NCBI GenBank assembly: GCA_049116315.1
Contig: JAGDZD010000004.1
Location: forward strand, 500,064 to 564,063
DNA length: 64,000 nt
Reading direction: 5' to 3'
Source: Thalassobius sp049116315
GTDB taxonomy: Bacteria > Pseudomonadota > Alphaproteobacteria > Rhodobacterales > Rhodobacteraceae
The position numbers and the translations under genes are program-made. The stretch's first letter is position 1, and each line of letters begins with the position of its first letter. The notes beneath the pieces were generated by a model. That model saw only the letters and a list, made by a program, of their open reading frames with translations. It made no database searches and was not told where the DNA came from. Below, in pieces: positions 44,766 to 54,281 of the stretch.

Positions 44766-45683
44766 TCAGGGGGCCCGCGCTGTCATTGAAGGGGTCACCA
44801 AAGCCTCTAACGCCTGCCAAAGAAACAGCGCTACCGGCCCGATCGAAGAGTTTGGCGCGCGAAAGACATGGTAGTCTAAGGTCAACGGCAAATGGGTGAA
44901 GGCCACATGCAATTCTTGCAGCCGTTGGTTTTCAAGGTCAGTGGCAACCAAATGGTCTGGCATCCGCCCCCATCCCAGCCCGGCAAGTAACAACGTCTTT
45001 TTGGTCTCAAGATCGTCAGCGTACCATCGTCGCTGACCTTTCTGGACACCAAACTCACGGTCAAACATCCCCACCGCCCCGCCTGAATCGCGCACCAACA
45101 CCTGATGGAACCGTCTGAGATCTGTGATCTTCTCAATCCCGCGCATCGAAGAGATCAAGGCAGGTGATGCAACATTGCGCATGCAGGCTTGCGACAGCGG
45201 AAAATACTCAAATCCCGTATCTTCCAGCAGGACCAAAGGTGTGGGCCCAATGGCCAAATTCGCCTCTTCGGTCTGTAACAGGCGCGTTGCCCCCGACAAA
45301 TTACAAGTGCGCAACATGATCCGGCATTCCGGGAATTCGGATTGCAGGCTTCGAAAGGCGGGCAACAATGGATCCAGATCAACCGTGTCGTCGATTGCGA
45401 CCACCAGTTTCTCTTCGTTTCCCGCCTCAAATTGGCGCACCATCTGGTTCAGATCATCTGCTTCGGACAAAACGCGCAGCGATTGCAGATAGACCCGCCG
45501 CCCCAAAGGCGTCAGCACCAATCGATACCCCGAGCGATCAAACAGTTTTGCCCCCATCAAGGTTTCCATGGCGCGCAGGGCTTGGCTGATGGCCGGTTGC
45601 GTCTTACCGAGGTGATGCGACGCGCCCCCAACGGTGCCGGTTTCGACAACCGCTTGCAGCACTTTGAGATGTTCGATCTTCAC
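44766..45683 (-). CDS. LysR-family transcriptional regulator
   Basis: The 305-residue protein has an N-terminal winged HTH (MKIEHLKVLQAVVETGTVGGASHHLG) and a C-terminal effector domain. It is divergent from a DoxX-family gene with a 116-bp AT-rich spacer containing palindromes AACTTAAGTT (45700-45709) and TTGTACAA (45722-45729). Control of doxX and of itself is likely. Confidence 0.9.
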   Translation of the reverse strand: MKIEHLKVLQAVVETGTVGGASHHLGKTQPAISQALRAMETLMGAKLFDRSGYRLVLTPLGRRVYLQSLRVLSEADDLNQMVRQFEAGNEEKLVVAIDDTVDLDPLLPAFRSLQSEFPECRIMLRTCNLSGATRLLQTEEANLAIGPTPLVLLEDTGFEYFPLSQACMRNVASPALISSMRGIEKITDLRRFHQVLVRDSGGAVGMFDREFGVQKGQRRWYADDLETKKTLLLAGLGWGRMPDHLVATDLENQRLQELHVAFTHLPLTLDYHVFRAPNSSIGPVALFLWQALEALVTPSMTARAP

Positions 45684-45799
45684 CGCAGCCCCCAGATTTA
45701 ACTTAAGTTTTTGTTATGATGTTGTACAATTTAATTAACTATCATTCATTATCTTGATTTCTTACGTTCCGCGCAACAGCAGATATAGGATGACACGCG

Positions 45800-46168
45800 A
45801 TGAGCGGAACAAAGATGAAATCACTTGCGACATGGGGATTGGCCGGACTGTTGGCTTTGGTATTTGTGGCCGCGGGGCTGTCAAAACTGATGGGGGTCCC
45901 GCAAACTGTGTTGCCATTTGAACAGATCGGCTTGCCAGCTTTGGCCTTGCTGGTTGGGCTGCTTGAAATTGCCGGTGCAATTGCATTGTTCGTGCCCAAG
46001 CTGCGGTTTTGGGCGGCCTTGGGCCTGTGTGCAACGATGGTTGGTGCAATCGGCTATCACTTGGCCATGGATCCAGAAAAAGCGGCGCAACCGGCGGCTA
46101 TTTTGTTGATCTTATGTGCTATTTTCGCGTGGATTTATCGCCCTGCGGCGCAAAACAAAGCCGCCTAA
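45800..46168 (+). CDS. DoxX family membrane protein
   Basis: The 122-residue protein has four hydrophobic helices and the DoxX pattern (GLLALVFVAAGLSKLMGVP, GLLEIAGAIALF). DoxX proteins are linked to thiol or quinone redox chemistry in some bacteria. Divergent LysR suggests regulated expression. An internal ATG six codons in (45815) is an alternative start. Confidence 0.85.
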   Translation: MSGTKMKSLATWGLAGLLALVFVAAGLSKLMGVPQTVLPFEQIGLPALALLVGLLEIAGAIALFVPKLRFWAALGLCATMVGAIGYHLAMDPEKAAQPAAILLILCAIFAWIYRPAAQNKAA

Positions 46169-46281
46169 TCCCCCTATCGGCCCCCAAACATCTCAATTTC
46201 AAACCAATTGAGCAAGGCGGGGAGGCCCACAAAACTTGGGCGCCACTGAGTCAGCGGCGCCCAAGACATGAGTATTGCCCT

Positions 46282-47568
46282 TTACGCCGTGGCGGCGGCT
46301 AAGGCCTGATCCATATCAGCAATCAAATCGGCAATGTCTTCGATCCCAACGGAAATGCGCACGACATTTGGCGCCGCGCCCGCTTTGACCTGCTGATCCT
46401 CGCTGAGTTGACGATGGGTGGTCGAGGCAGGGTGAATGATCAAACTGCGTGTGTCCCCAAGGTTGGCCACATGGCTAAACAGTTTGAGGTTGTCCACCAG
46501 CTTCACACAGGCGTCATATCCGCCCTTAACCGCAATTGTGAACAAGGCCCCGGCCCCTTTGGGGGTGATGCGCTGCGCGGTTTCATAGGAGGGAGAGGCG
46601 GGCAAGCCGGCATAGTTCACCGAGTCGACGCGGGCGTCGCCGTCCAACCATTTCGCCAAGGCTTCGGCGTTTTCAACATGGCGCTGCATCCGCAGACCCA
46701 GCGTCTCCGTTCCCATAAGCGTGTAATGCGCCCCTTGAGGGTTCATCGTCATGCCAAGGTCGCGCAGTCCAATCGCGATCGAATGGAAGGTGAATGCCAT
46801 TGGCCCAAGGTCCGAAAATGTCAAACCATGATAGGCAGGCTCGGGCTGGGACAACGAGGGGAACTTGTCGTTCTGTGACCAGTCAAATTTGCCGGAATCA
46901 ATCACAATGCCGCCCGTTACCGTGCCGTTTCCGGTCAGGTACTTCGTGGCAGAATGCACAACCAGCGTCGCCCCCAACTCAATCGGGCGGCACAGATATG
47001 GTGTGGCGGTGGTGTTATCGACGATCAACGGAATGCCCGCACGATCTGCGATCTCGGCCAAGGCTTTGATGTCGGTGACATAGCCCCCGGGGTTGGCGAT
47101 GGTTTCACAGAACAACGCCCGTGTGTTTTCATCAATCGCCGCCTCAACTGCGGCCAGATCATCGGTATCAACAAACGATGCCGACCAACCAAAACGCCGG
47201 ATGGTCTGGCTAAACTGGGTGATTGTGCCGCCATAAAGACGAGAGGATGCCACGACATTGCATCCCGGCCCCATCAAGGGGAACAACGCCATCAACTGCG
47301 CGGCGTGACCGGACGAACAGGCAATTCCGCCCGCGCCGCCTTCAAGCGCTGTCACCCGATTGGCCAAAGCCGCTACGGTCGGGTTGGTCAGGCGCGAGTA
47401 AATATAGCCAACCTCTTCGAGGTTAAACAACCGGGCCGCATGCTCGGCATCCTTAAAAACATAGGCGGTTGTTTGGTAGATAGGCACTTGGCGTGCGCCA
47501 GTGGCCGGATCAGGTTCAGAGCCCGCATGCACGGCCAATGTGCCGAAACTAAGATCTTGTTCAGACAT
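46282..47568 (-). CDS. metY: O-acetylhomocysteine sulfhydrylase (MetY type)
   Basis: The 428-residue PLP enzyme of the Cys/Met family has the PLP-lysine in SATKYLTGNG. Its length and the FGTLAVHAGSEPDPATGARQVP start place it with O-acetylhomocysteine aminocarboxypropyltransferases, which make homocysteine from O-acetylhomocysteine and sulfide. ATG 47568 with AAAGGAT upstream is preferred to the codon at 47625. The homocysteine could feed the split methionine synthase at 27-32 kb. Confidence 0.92.
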   Translation of the reverse strand: MSEQDLSFGTLAVHAGSEPDPATGARQVPIYQTTAYVFKDAEHAARLFNLEEVGYIYSRLTNPTVAALANRVTALEGGAGGIACSSGHAAQLMALFPLMGPGCNVVASSRLYGGTITQFSQTIRRFGWSASFVDTDDLAAVEAAIDENTRALFCETIANPGGYVTDIKALAEIADRAGIPLIVDNTTATPYLCRPIELGATLVVHSATKYLTGNGTVTGGIVIDSGKFDWSQNDKFPSLSQPEPAYHGLTFSDLGPMAFTFHSIAIGLRDLGMTMNPQGAHYTLMGTETLGLRMQRHVENAEALAKWLDGDARVDSVNYAGLPASPSYETAQRITPKGAGALFTIAVKGGYDACVKLVDNLKLFSHVANLGDTRSLIIHPASTTHRQLSEDQQVKAGAAPNVVRISVGIEDIADLIADMDQALAAATA

Positions 47569-47601
47569 AAGATATCCTTTCAAATGTAGAGGAACCTTAT
47601 G

Positions 47602-47620
47602 CGAAGTTTTCAAAACTACG
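47602..47620. promoter_or_regulatory. Near-perfect palindrome upstream of metY
   Basis: The 19-mer CGAAGTTTTCAAAACTACG (plus strand) has arms matching at eight of nine positions. It lies about 35 bp before the metY ATG and is a candidate repressor site. No SAM-II or SAM/SAH riboswitch fold was recognised here. Confidence 0.45.
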
Positions 47621-47698
47621 AACAAAAATTAGGCAGATTGAAAAGAGTAATTTGCCACAGCCAATGGACCCGGCCCAACGCCTTAGAGCAAAGCGGCC

Positions 47699-47857
47699 TT
47701 AGGTCTTTGAAATCGCCTTTGCGATGCGATCCAACCCTGCAAATATCGCCCCGCCCATGATGCAGGCGCTGACGATGAGGCCGACAAAAATGATAATCGC
47801 GCTGGCTGTCATGAGCGGCTCCAATCTGCTGGTAAATGTCTGGCTCGGGTCTGACAT
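47699..47857 (-). CDS. Small membrane protein
   Basis: A 52-residue ORF (MSDPSQTFTSRLEPLMTASA at the start) has one clear transmembrane helix at about 17-38 (ASAIIIFVGLIVSACIMGGA). It is too short for routine ORF lists. It has no strong ribosome-binding site and no recognised homologue, so it may be spurious. Confidence 0.4.
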   Translation of the reverse strand: MSDPSQTFTSRLEPLMTASAIIIFVGLIVSACIMGGAIFAGLDRIAKAISKT

Positions 47858-47893
47858 AAGGCGTCAGGCCGCGAAGCCAAAAACGTTCAGGCG

Positions 47894-48868
47894 TTAAAGG
47901 CCTGCAAAAATTTCGCCCACCAATTCGGTGCTAAGGCGGGCATCCTGCGCGCTGCACGGGTTTGGGGCATCATCAAGGAAATGCTCGATGACCCGCGCCA
48001 CAAAGGGTTGGTGCACATGGGCCGGATCTGGCAATTCGATGTCTTGCACGCTGTCCCCCTGCGTGAGCGTGATACCGGAGGGCCGAAAGAACCCCATGCG
48101 CGCGGTCCCTGTTTCCCCGTGCAAAATCACACATTCTTCGTCATGCGCCGCCGCATAAGAACACAGTCCCATCGCCGGAAACCCATCAAAGTCGAGCAGG
48201 AAGCTCACCAAATCTTCGGCGGCGTGGCGATCGGATTGGATCTTCTTTAGGCCTTTGGCAGCCATCGGAGCGCCAAAAACATAAGTCAACCAATCCAAAG
48301 TGTGCGACTGCATGTCGACAAAGCTGCCGCCTCCCCCCACCGATGGATCTGTTTTCCAGCTTTCCGCAGCTTGGTGTTTGGCTTGTTTAAACTGACGCAC
48401 TTCGACCATCCGCAACGGCCCAATGGCCCCGCTTTGAACAATCTCTCTGAGCTTTTCGAACCGAGGCAACGCGCGGCGATAATAGGCCACGCAGAGTTTG
48501 CCCCCAGTTTGCGCGATTGCGGCTTGGATGATATCGCATTCCGCCGCATTCAGCGCGATCGGCTTTTCCAGCAGAACGTTTTTCCCAGCCCGCAGCGCGC
48601 GCACCGCATAGTCAGCGTGTGAATTGGCGGGCGTCGCAATATAGACCGCATTGAGATCTGGATCCGCCAACAGCGCCTCCGCATCATCGCTCCAGCGGGG
48701 CACATTGTGCCGTTTGGCATAATCCGCCGCCTTGGCGCCGTCACGGCGCATGACCGAGATCAACTCAGAACGAGCAGCCTTCTGCAGCGCCGGACCGCTT
48801 TTCACTTCGGTGACATCTCCACAACCGATGATGCCCCATGTGACACGTTTTTCTTGGTTCACCGACAT
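47894..48868 (-). CDS. Gfo/Idh/MocA family oxidoreductase
   Basis: The 324-residue protein has the NAD(P)-binding GIIGCGDV motif and the family EKPIALN signature. Such enzymes oxidise or epimerise sugars and cyclitols. ATG 48868 is preceded by GAGG; a GTG nine bases upstream is possible. The substrate is unknown. Confidence 0.9.
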   Translation of the reverse strand: MSVNQEKRVTWGIIGCGDVTEVKSGPALQKAARSELISVMRRDGAKAADYAKRHNVPRWSDDAEALLADPDLNAVYIATPANSHADYAVRALRAGKNVLLEKPIALNAAECDIIQAAIAQTGGKLCVAYYRRALPRFEKLREIVQSGAIGPLRMVEVRQFKQAKHQAAESWKTDPSVGGGGSFVDMQSHTLDWLTYVFGAPMAAKGLKKIQSDRHAAEDLVSFLLDFDGFPAMGLCSYAAAHDEECVILHGETGTARMGFFRPSGITLTQGDSVQDIELPDPAHVHQPFVARVIEHFLDDAPNPCSAQDARLSTELVGEIFAGL

Positions 48869-49092
48869 CTTCGCCACCTCATTGATCCACTCGTTGAGAA
48901 TTTCATAAACACCTAGGGCGTGAAATCAATGACAATACAGATCGGCAACCGTTTAACTGCGTAAGCGCCAAACCAGCACAGGCGCAGAAAGAATGAAGAA
49001 GACCGTATGAAAATGGCCTCCTCCTATGCCGCGCGCACCCAAAGTCCCCCAATCGGCGCGCACTGCCGACCGAGACCGACATTCTTAGGCGA

Positions 49093-49545
49093 TCAACGCC
49101 CCCCAACACGTGACTTTTCAGCCAGGCCTTGCAAGTTGGCATCGATGATTTTCCCCATCATCATCTTCATCAAAGATTGCCCCAAGAGCCATCCCAGCGG
49201 ACCAAACTTAACTTTGTAATCAAAGGTCCACGTCACCTTGGATTTCCCACCCGTTGGCGAGATGCGGATTTCTGAGCTTGCCGCCTTTAGCGGCATCGCC
49301 GCCATATCAGAAAGCTGAACAGTATAGCCCGTGCCCGGACGCCAACTGGTGACCTCTTCGACCAAAGAGGTGCCGTTGGCAAAGTGATTGCGCCGCTTAG
49401 ACCCGATCCCAATCTCTCCTTCGCTCAATGCATCAACAGATGTGATTTCAGGGGCGAACTCATTGATGTGCATATAGCGGCTCAGGACCGCCCATACTGC
49501 GTCAGGGGCTGCATCGATGGTCAAGCTGCGTTCGTGGTGGATCAT
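49093..49545 (-). CDS. SRPBCC family protein
   Basis: The 150-residue protein has a START-like N-terminus (ERSLTIDAAPDAVWAVLSRY) and a long C-terminal helix (LLGQSLMKMMMGKIIDANLQ). It probably binds a hydrophobic ligand. It is divergent from the YafY-type regulator with 114 bp between starts. The 224 bp to the next gene on its left (48869-49092) hold no clear gene. Confidence 0.83.
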   Translation of the reverse strand: MIHHERSLTIDAAPDAVWAVLSRYMHINEFAPEITSVDALSEGEIGIGSKRRNHFANGTSLVEEVTSWRPGTGYTVQLSDMAAMPLKAASSEIRISPTGGKSKVTWTFDYKVKFGPLGWLLGQSLMKMMMGKIIDANLQGLAEKSRVGGR

Positions 49546-49659
49546 TGGTTTAGGCTCCGATTGGTGTACGCAATGACTGCGTATTTTCAGTTGATGCGCC
49601 CTTCCTAGAATTGTGCTGCTGTCACCGTTGTGACAGTAGTGTGAGAGGAGGCCCCAAAA

Positions 49660-50352
49660 ATGCGTCGCACAGAACGGTTGTTTCAGATTATCCAGATATT
49701 GCGCTCTACCCGATCACCAATCACAGGACGGGACCTTGCCAATGAATTGGAAATTTCACTTAGCACCTTGTATCGCGATATGGCCGAGCTTCACGCCCAA
49801 CGCATCCCCATCACCGGAGAAGCAGGTGTTGGCTATGTGCTTGACGATGGATATGACATGCCGCCGCTGATGCTGACAGCCGATGAGCTGGAGGCCGCCG
49901 CCCTGGGGGCCGCATGGGTCGCCTCCGAGGCCGATCCCTCTTTGGCCCGCGCCGCGCGCGACCTCGTCTCAAAACTCTCGCTCGCCATTCCCAAAGAATT
50001 GCGCCCGGTGGTGCTGGACGGCAGCTCAAAGCCCATCCAGACTCGCGCCCGTGTGTCAGAGCGGTTTGACAGCGCCCTGCTGCGCCATGCCATTCGCGAG
50101 CGGTACATGCTACAGCTGATCTATGCGGATCGCGATGGCGTCACCACCGACCGGATCGTTTGGCCGCTGCTGATCGCCTTTCTGGATCGTACGCGCTATC
50201 TGGTGGGGTGGTGTGAGACCAAGCAAGCCTACCGGCATTTCAAAACCGAACGGGTGCAAGAGTTAAGAGTGCTCGGCACCAAATACCCCGGGCGCCGCAC
50301 CGCGTTGTTAAAGGCTTGGGAAGACGAAACCGCCAACCGGGGCCCGCGCTAG
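49660..50352 (+). CDS. YafY-type HTH/WYL transcriptional regulator
   Basis: The 230-residue protein has an N-terminal HTH_11 domain (RRTERLFQIIQILRSTRSPI ... ISLSTLYRDMAEL) and a C-terminal WYL-like ligand-binding domain. It is divergent from the SRPBCC gene and lies 111 bp upstream of the multicopper oxidase homologue, either of which it may regulate. Confidence 0.88.
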   Translation: MRRTERLFQIIQILRSTRSPITGRDLANELEISLSTLYRDMAELHAQRIPITGEAGVGYVLDDGYDMPPLMLTADELEAAALGAAWVASEADPSLARAARDLVSKLSLAIPKELRPVVLDGSSKPIQTRARVSERFDSALLRHAIRERYMLQLIYADRDGVTTDRIVWPLLIAFLDRTRYLVGWCETKQAYRHFKTERVQELRVLGTKYPGRRTALLKAWEDETANRGPR

Positions 50353-50463
50353 GCACGCTGCACCAAACCGGACCCGCCAGCGGCCAAATGTCAGCGCGCA
50401 ACGCCCCGACAGCATCCCTTGTGATGCGCATTTCGAACACCCTTTCTCTTAGGAGGTTTCATC

Positions 50464-51960
50464 ATGGTCCCAGTCACGCGTCGTTGCTTCCTCGCTGGTT
50501 CAACCGCATTGGCGGCCACCAGCTTCGTCGGTACCGTGCCTGCCCGCACCGCAGCGGCCCAAGCCAACCCGATATCTCTCAGGGTAGAAACGACTGACGG
50601 ACTGTTCACCTACAACGGCAAATCACCTGGCCCGGTTCTGACGATGACGCCCGGTGGCCAGCTTGATATCGAGTTGATTAACGACCTTCCCGCGCTGCAT
50701 GATGATTGCACAGACAACGCGAACCAGTTTCACGGTCTGAATACCACGAACCTCCACACACATGGACTACACGTTTCACCAACAACGGATTCTTCGGGGG
50801 TGTTCGACGCCGACAACATCTTTGTTAATGTGACGCCCAAGGATCAAATTGTCCCCTGCGAAGAAATCTGCGGGTCTTCTGTTGCTGAGACCTTCAGACA
50901 ACACAAAGCCCAATTTCGATTTGAAATCGGGCCGGATCATCCTTCGGGGACGTTCTGGTATCACGCCCACAAACATAGCGCGACCCAACGGCAGGTAGGT
51001 GGAGGCTTGGCCGGTCCGCTGATCGTTCGCGACACGCCGGGGACGATGCCAGACTACATCGCCAACGCGCCTGAAAAGATCCTGATGATCATGAACCAGG
51101 GCCTCGTTTTGGTTGCCCCCGAGGGCGGCGGCGAAGTCAATCCGACGCTGCGACTACGCCCCGGCGAGGTACAGAGGTGGCGGATCATCAATGCACAGGC
51201 CTCGGGTCAAGGTGGTGGCACATTTGCGCGGCTGTCCACCAACGTTCCTGATCTGGAGATGTATCAGATTGCCTATGACGGGCTGACCCTGTCACACCGG
51301 TTCCGGATCGACCAATATGACAGGGACGAGCCGTGGCTGAACCCGGCCGCCATGGCCCCCGGCAATCGCATGGACCTGATGGTTCGGGTGCCAATCGACG
51401 CCAAGGAACGTAGCTTTGTTGTGGATGTTGCAGCGTCAATTGCCGAGGGGTTGTCCTTTGGGTCAAGCACGGACCGGATCGCACTGGATGTCGAAGTTTC
51501 CGGCCCTCCCGTTGATCACCCGTGGTCAGATGATCCAAGCCTTCCGTCCGCCGGGCTGGTGGATTTCGACAACAGTCCCCTTCCGAAGCGCCGGATCGAT
51601 TTTCAGGGCGGATTTCGTATAGATAACGAGCAATTCTCTGGCGAAACCAAACATGTCGTGACACGTGGCACCGCCGAAGAGTGGACAATCGCGAACAGCA
51701 CAGGCGCTGTTCACGCCCACCATATTCACGTCAACCCGTTCCTGATCACCCATATCAATGGCCATGAGTTTGCCAAAGATGATCCGCTGCGGCGCTGGCA
51801 AGATACCGTTGCGCTGCCGTTCAGCGCAACTGATGGGCCGGGCACAATAACCTATAAGACCCGGTTTGAGACATTCACCGGGAAATTTGTGATCCATTCC
51901 CACATCCTGCGTCACGAAGACCGCGGTATGATGCAGATTGTTGAGGTGGTGGATCCGTGA
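50464..51960 (+). CDS. Tat-exported multicopper oxidase homologue lacking the type 1 copper cysteine
   Basis: The 498-residue protein starts at ATG 50464 after AGGAGG and has a Tat signal (TRRCFLAG, then a hydrophobic stretch to AAAQA). Three cupredoxin domains carry the trinuclear-site motifs LHTHGLH, FWYHAHKH and HAHHIHVNP. In the last motif, normally HCHxxxH, the sequence reads H478-S479-H480 ILR H484: the type 1 copper Cys is replaced by Ser (TCC at 51898-51900). The other copper ligands are present. Without the Cys, a type 1 centre and normal laccase electron transfer are unlikely, so the activity is uncertain. Confidence 0.9.
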   Translation: MVPVTRRCFLAGSTALAATSFVGTVPARTAAAQANPISLRVETTDGLFTYNGKSPGPVLTMTPGGQLDIELINDLPALHDDCTDNANQFHGLNTTNLHTHGLHVSPTTDSSGVFDADNIFVNVTPKDQIVPCEEICGSSVAETFRQHKAQFRFEIGPDHPSGTFWYHAHKHSATQRQVGGGLAGPLIVRDTPGTMPDYIANAPEKILMIMNQGLVLVAPEGGGEVNPTLRLRPGEVQRWRIINAQASGQGGGTFARLSTNVPDLEMYQIAYDGLTLSHRFRIDQYDRDEPWLNPAAMAPGNRMDLMVRVPIDAKERSFVVDVAASIAEGLSFGSSTDRIALDVEVSGPPVDHPWSDDPSLPSAGLVDFDNSPLPKRRIDFQGGFRIDNEQFSGETKHVVTRGTAEEWTIANSTGAVHAHHIHVNPFLITHINGHEFAKDDPLRRWQDTVALPFSATDGPGTITYKTRFETFTGKFVIHSHILRHEDRGMMQIVEVVDP

Positions 51961-52149
51961 CCATCATGCTGGTTTCCGCCGCGAGGTGCAGAGTGCGACG
52001 TACCCGCACCACAGCCGACCTCGCAGGCAACCAAGTTTGTGCCTCTGCACATCCACCAAGTTAAGTGGCCCGGTGACAGAGGTCGTCGATTTTGGGGGCA
52101 GTTAAAACCGGTGACACATCCGGCCACCGGTTTTCGTGGTAAGCGGCTC

Positions 52150-52956
52150 TTATTTGGCAAGCCAATCAGTCAACGTTGAAAAGAAGGCCTCCGTCTCTTC
52201 GATGAAAGGGTAGTGACCAGAGTTTTCGAAAACCTTCAGCTCGGCATTTGGCAACAGCGAAACGATCCGCTCGGCCCCCGGCTCGGGTGGGGTGATGCCA
52301 TCGTGGCGCCCTGCCATCACAAGCGAGGGAACCCCCACATCGGGCAGTTTTTCAAGCGTATTGTAGGTGCCCAGCAAGGCACTGCCAGCGTTCCAGGCGC
52401 GGTGTTCATAGACAGTGCGCGCATCAAGATCAGCGCCAACTTCGGGGTCCCAATTGTGGAAATACATCTGCACCACTGGGCCCCACGAGGCCTGCCAATC
52501 CGCATCATCAGCCATCGGTTCCGAGAAGAGTTTACCAAAGGCCGCCATTTGTGCGTCAGATCCGGAAACCGTCGGGTGATAATCAAAGGCTGGCACCGTA
52601 CTGACCAACACCAAACCGTTCAATTTACTGGCATGGGTTGCGGCAAATTCCTGCGCGATAAAGCCGCCAAACGAATGGCCGATAAGCGAGTAAGTCTCAT
52701 GGCCCAGTTGGTTCATCAGCTCTGCGGCGTCGGACACCAAACGCTCAAACGTCAGTTCAGCGTAATCCGCAAGACGCTCGGACCCACCGTTGCCAATGTG
52801 GTCGTAAAACACGACCGTATGGTGCTCTGCAAGTCGGTCAAAATAAGGGCGCAGGTAGTCGTGGCTGAGACCAAGACCCCCGTGCATCACCAAAATCGCC
52901 GGGCCAGTCCCGATTACTTCAACATTGATCTGTGCACCGTTTATGGTTTTTTTCAT
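52150..52956 (-). CDS. Alpha/beta hydrolase (proline iminopeptidase-like)
   Basis: The 268-residue protein has the oxyanion motif LVMHGGLG, the nucleophile elbow GHSFGGF and a catalytic His in NSGHYPFIEE, with an Asp in AGRHDGITP. ATG 52956 follows GGAGAAACGC; the frame extends to 52989. It is divergent from an AraC-type regulator with a 111-bp spacer, so that regulator probably controls it. Confidence 0.88.
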   Translation of the reverse strand: MKKTINGAQINVEVIGTGPAILVMHGGLGLSHDYLRPYFDRLAEHHTVVFYDHIGNGGSERLADYAELTFERLVSDAAELMNQLGHETYSLIGHSFGGFIAQEFAATHASKLNGLVLVSTVPAFDYHPTVSGSDAQMAAFGKLFSEPMADDADWQASWGPVVQMYFHNWDPEVGADLDARTVYEHRAWNAGSALLGTYNTLEKLPDVGVPSLVMAGRHDGITPPEPGAERIVSLLPNAELKVFENSGHYPFIEETEAFFSTLTDWLAK

Positions 52957-53067
52957 GCGTTTCTCCACTGCTGCTTGGGCGTTCCCCAAGGTGTTTCACC
53001 TTCAGTGTAGACCGCGCCTTTGCTTGGGTGTTATCGTTTCCGCGCAAAAGAATTCCAAAGATATGAA

Positions 53068-54078
53068 ATGCAAAACGCAATAACATCAAACGCTTGGCTT
53101 CCCCGTCACTCTTGGAGCGCACAAGGCAACGCCATCGTTGATCACGCGTATCACGACTTTGATGCGCAAGCGGAACGGCTCACCTCACATGGGCAAGAGT
53201 ATCTACAGCTGACCGAAGGAAAGTTTTACGGGCGCTTCATTTCTTGCGCCCTTGGACAACAGACATCGGTGCATATTGAACACGCAAATCAAGCGCTCTC
53301 GCAATCCATCGCAGGAGCACCCGACACCTATGCAATCGGGATCGTATTGTCGGCAGGCCATGTTTTCCGCGTGAATGGCACGCCCATCGATCACAACGCT
53401 GTTTTTATCATCCCGCCCAACGTCGACTTTCACCTCTACAGTCCGCAAGATGCGACGATCTTGGCCTGTATCGTTGAAAAGTCGCATTTTGAGGCGAAAC
53501 TGGCGGCCGCGCCTTTTGTATCTGATCGGATCGCCGGCCACGCGGATATCACCTGCTTGCATGCGCCAACCACGGCAGATCGCCTGCGTCAGGACACGTT
53601 TAATGCCTTGCGCAGCTGTCAGGCAGAGATCCACAGCGGTTTTAACCCCTCTCTTCTCGGAGAGGCCTTGGTCAACAGTATGATCGCAACGCTGATGCTG
53701 GAATGGCATGGAGAGCTGCGCCATCTGGATCGCCACACCTCAAAGACATTTGACCGGTTTTTGAATGTCAAAACCCATCTTGAAACGATTGATGCAGAGA
53801 GCACCCGCCCTGCTGATCTTTCCCAAAGTTTGGCGCTGAGCAAACGCAGCGTGCAATATGCCTTTGCCAACGAAGTGTCGCTTGGGGTTTCGGGATACCA
53901 TCGGCATCTACGGCTGCACGCGATTCGCCGGGCGCTGCGCAATGAGGCGGACAGCCACCTCACCATTGGCGATATCGCCTCTCAATACGGGTTTTGGAAC
54001 TGGAGCCACTTTAGCCGCCAATACGCCCAATTGTTCGGAGAGCGCCCCTCTGATACCGGGCCAGTCGCGACAGAGTGA
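53068..54078 (+). CDS. AraC-family transcriptional regulator
   Basis: The product of about 336 residues has an N-terminal cupin-like sensor region and a C-terminal AraC HTH pair (DLSQSLALSKRSVQYAFANE, then IGDIASQYGFWNWSHFSRQY). The start is uncertain: ATG 53068 or an upstream codon at 53020. It is divergent from the alpha/beta hydrolase gene. Confidence 0.85.
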   Translation: MQNAITSNAWLPRHSWSAQGNAIVDHAYHDFDAQAERLTSHGQEYLQLTEGKFYGRFISCALGQQTSVHIEHANQALSQSIAGAPDTYAIGIVLSAGHVFRVNGTPIDHNAVFIIPPNVDFHLYSPQDATILACIVEKSHFEAKLAAAPFVSDRIAGHADITCLHAPTTADRLRQDTFNALRSCQAEIHSGFNPSLLGEALVNSMIATLMLEWHGELRHLDRHTSKTFDRFLNVKTHLETIDAESTRPADLSQSLALSKRSVQYAFANEVSLGVSGYHRHLRLHAIRRALRNEADSHLTIGDIASQYGFWNWSHFSRQYAQLFGERPSDTGPVATE

Positions 54079-54281
54079 CAGCCAATTTGCGCTGCACTTG
54101 TTTGCATAGAACCGCCCCTGACTTTCGCTGGGGCGAGCACCTAAGAGGATGGCTGATCTTGCCCCCAAATCCGCAGCGTTCCTAAGCCCTCCGTGCTCTG
54201 GGACGCTTTTCAGCGATAGCGGCGAGCGCGCCAAAATCCGAAAGGCGCTATGGCCGCTAAGATCCGCATCTGGCCATTGCT

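Noticed and set aside
47569..47720. Possible SAM-II or SAM/SAH riboswitch before metY
   Set aside because: No pseudoknot or conserved core could be recognised by eye; only a palindrome was seen.
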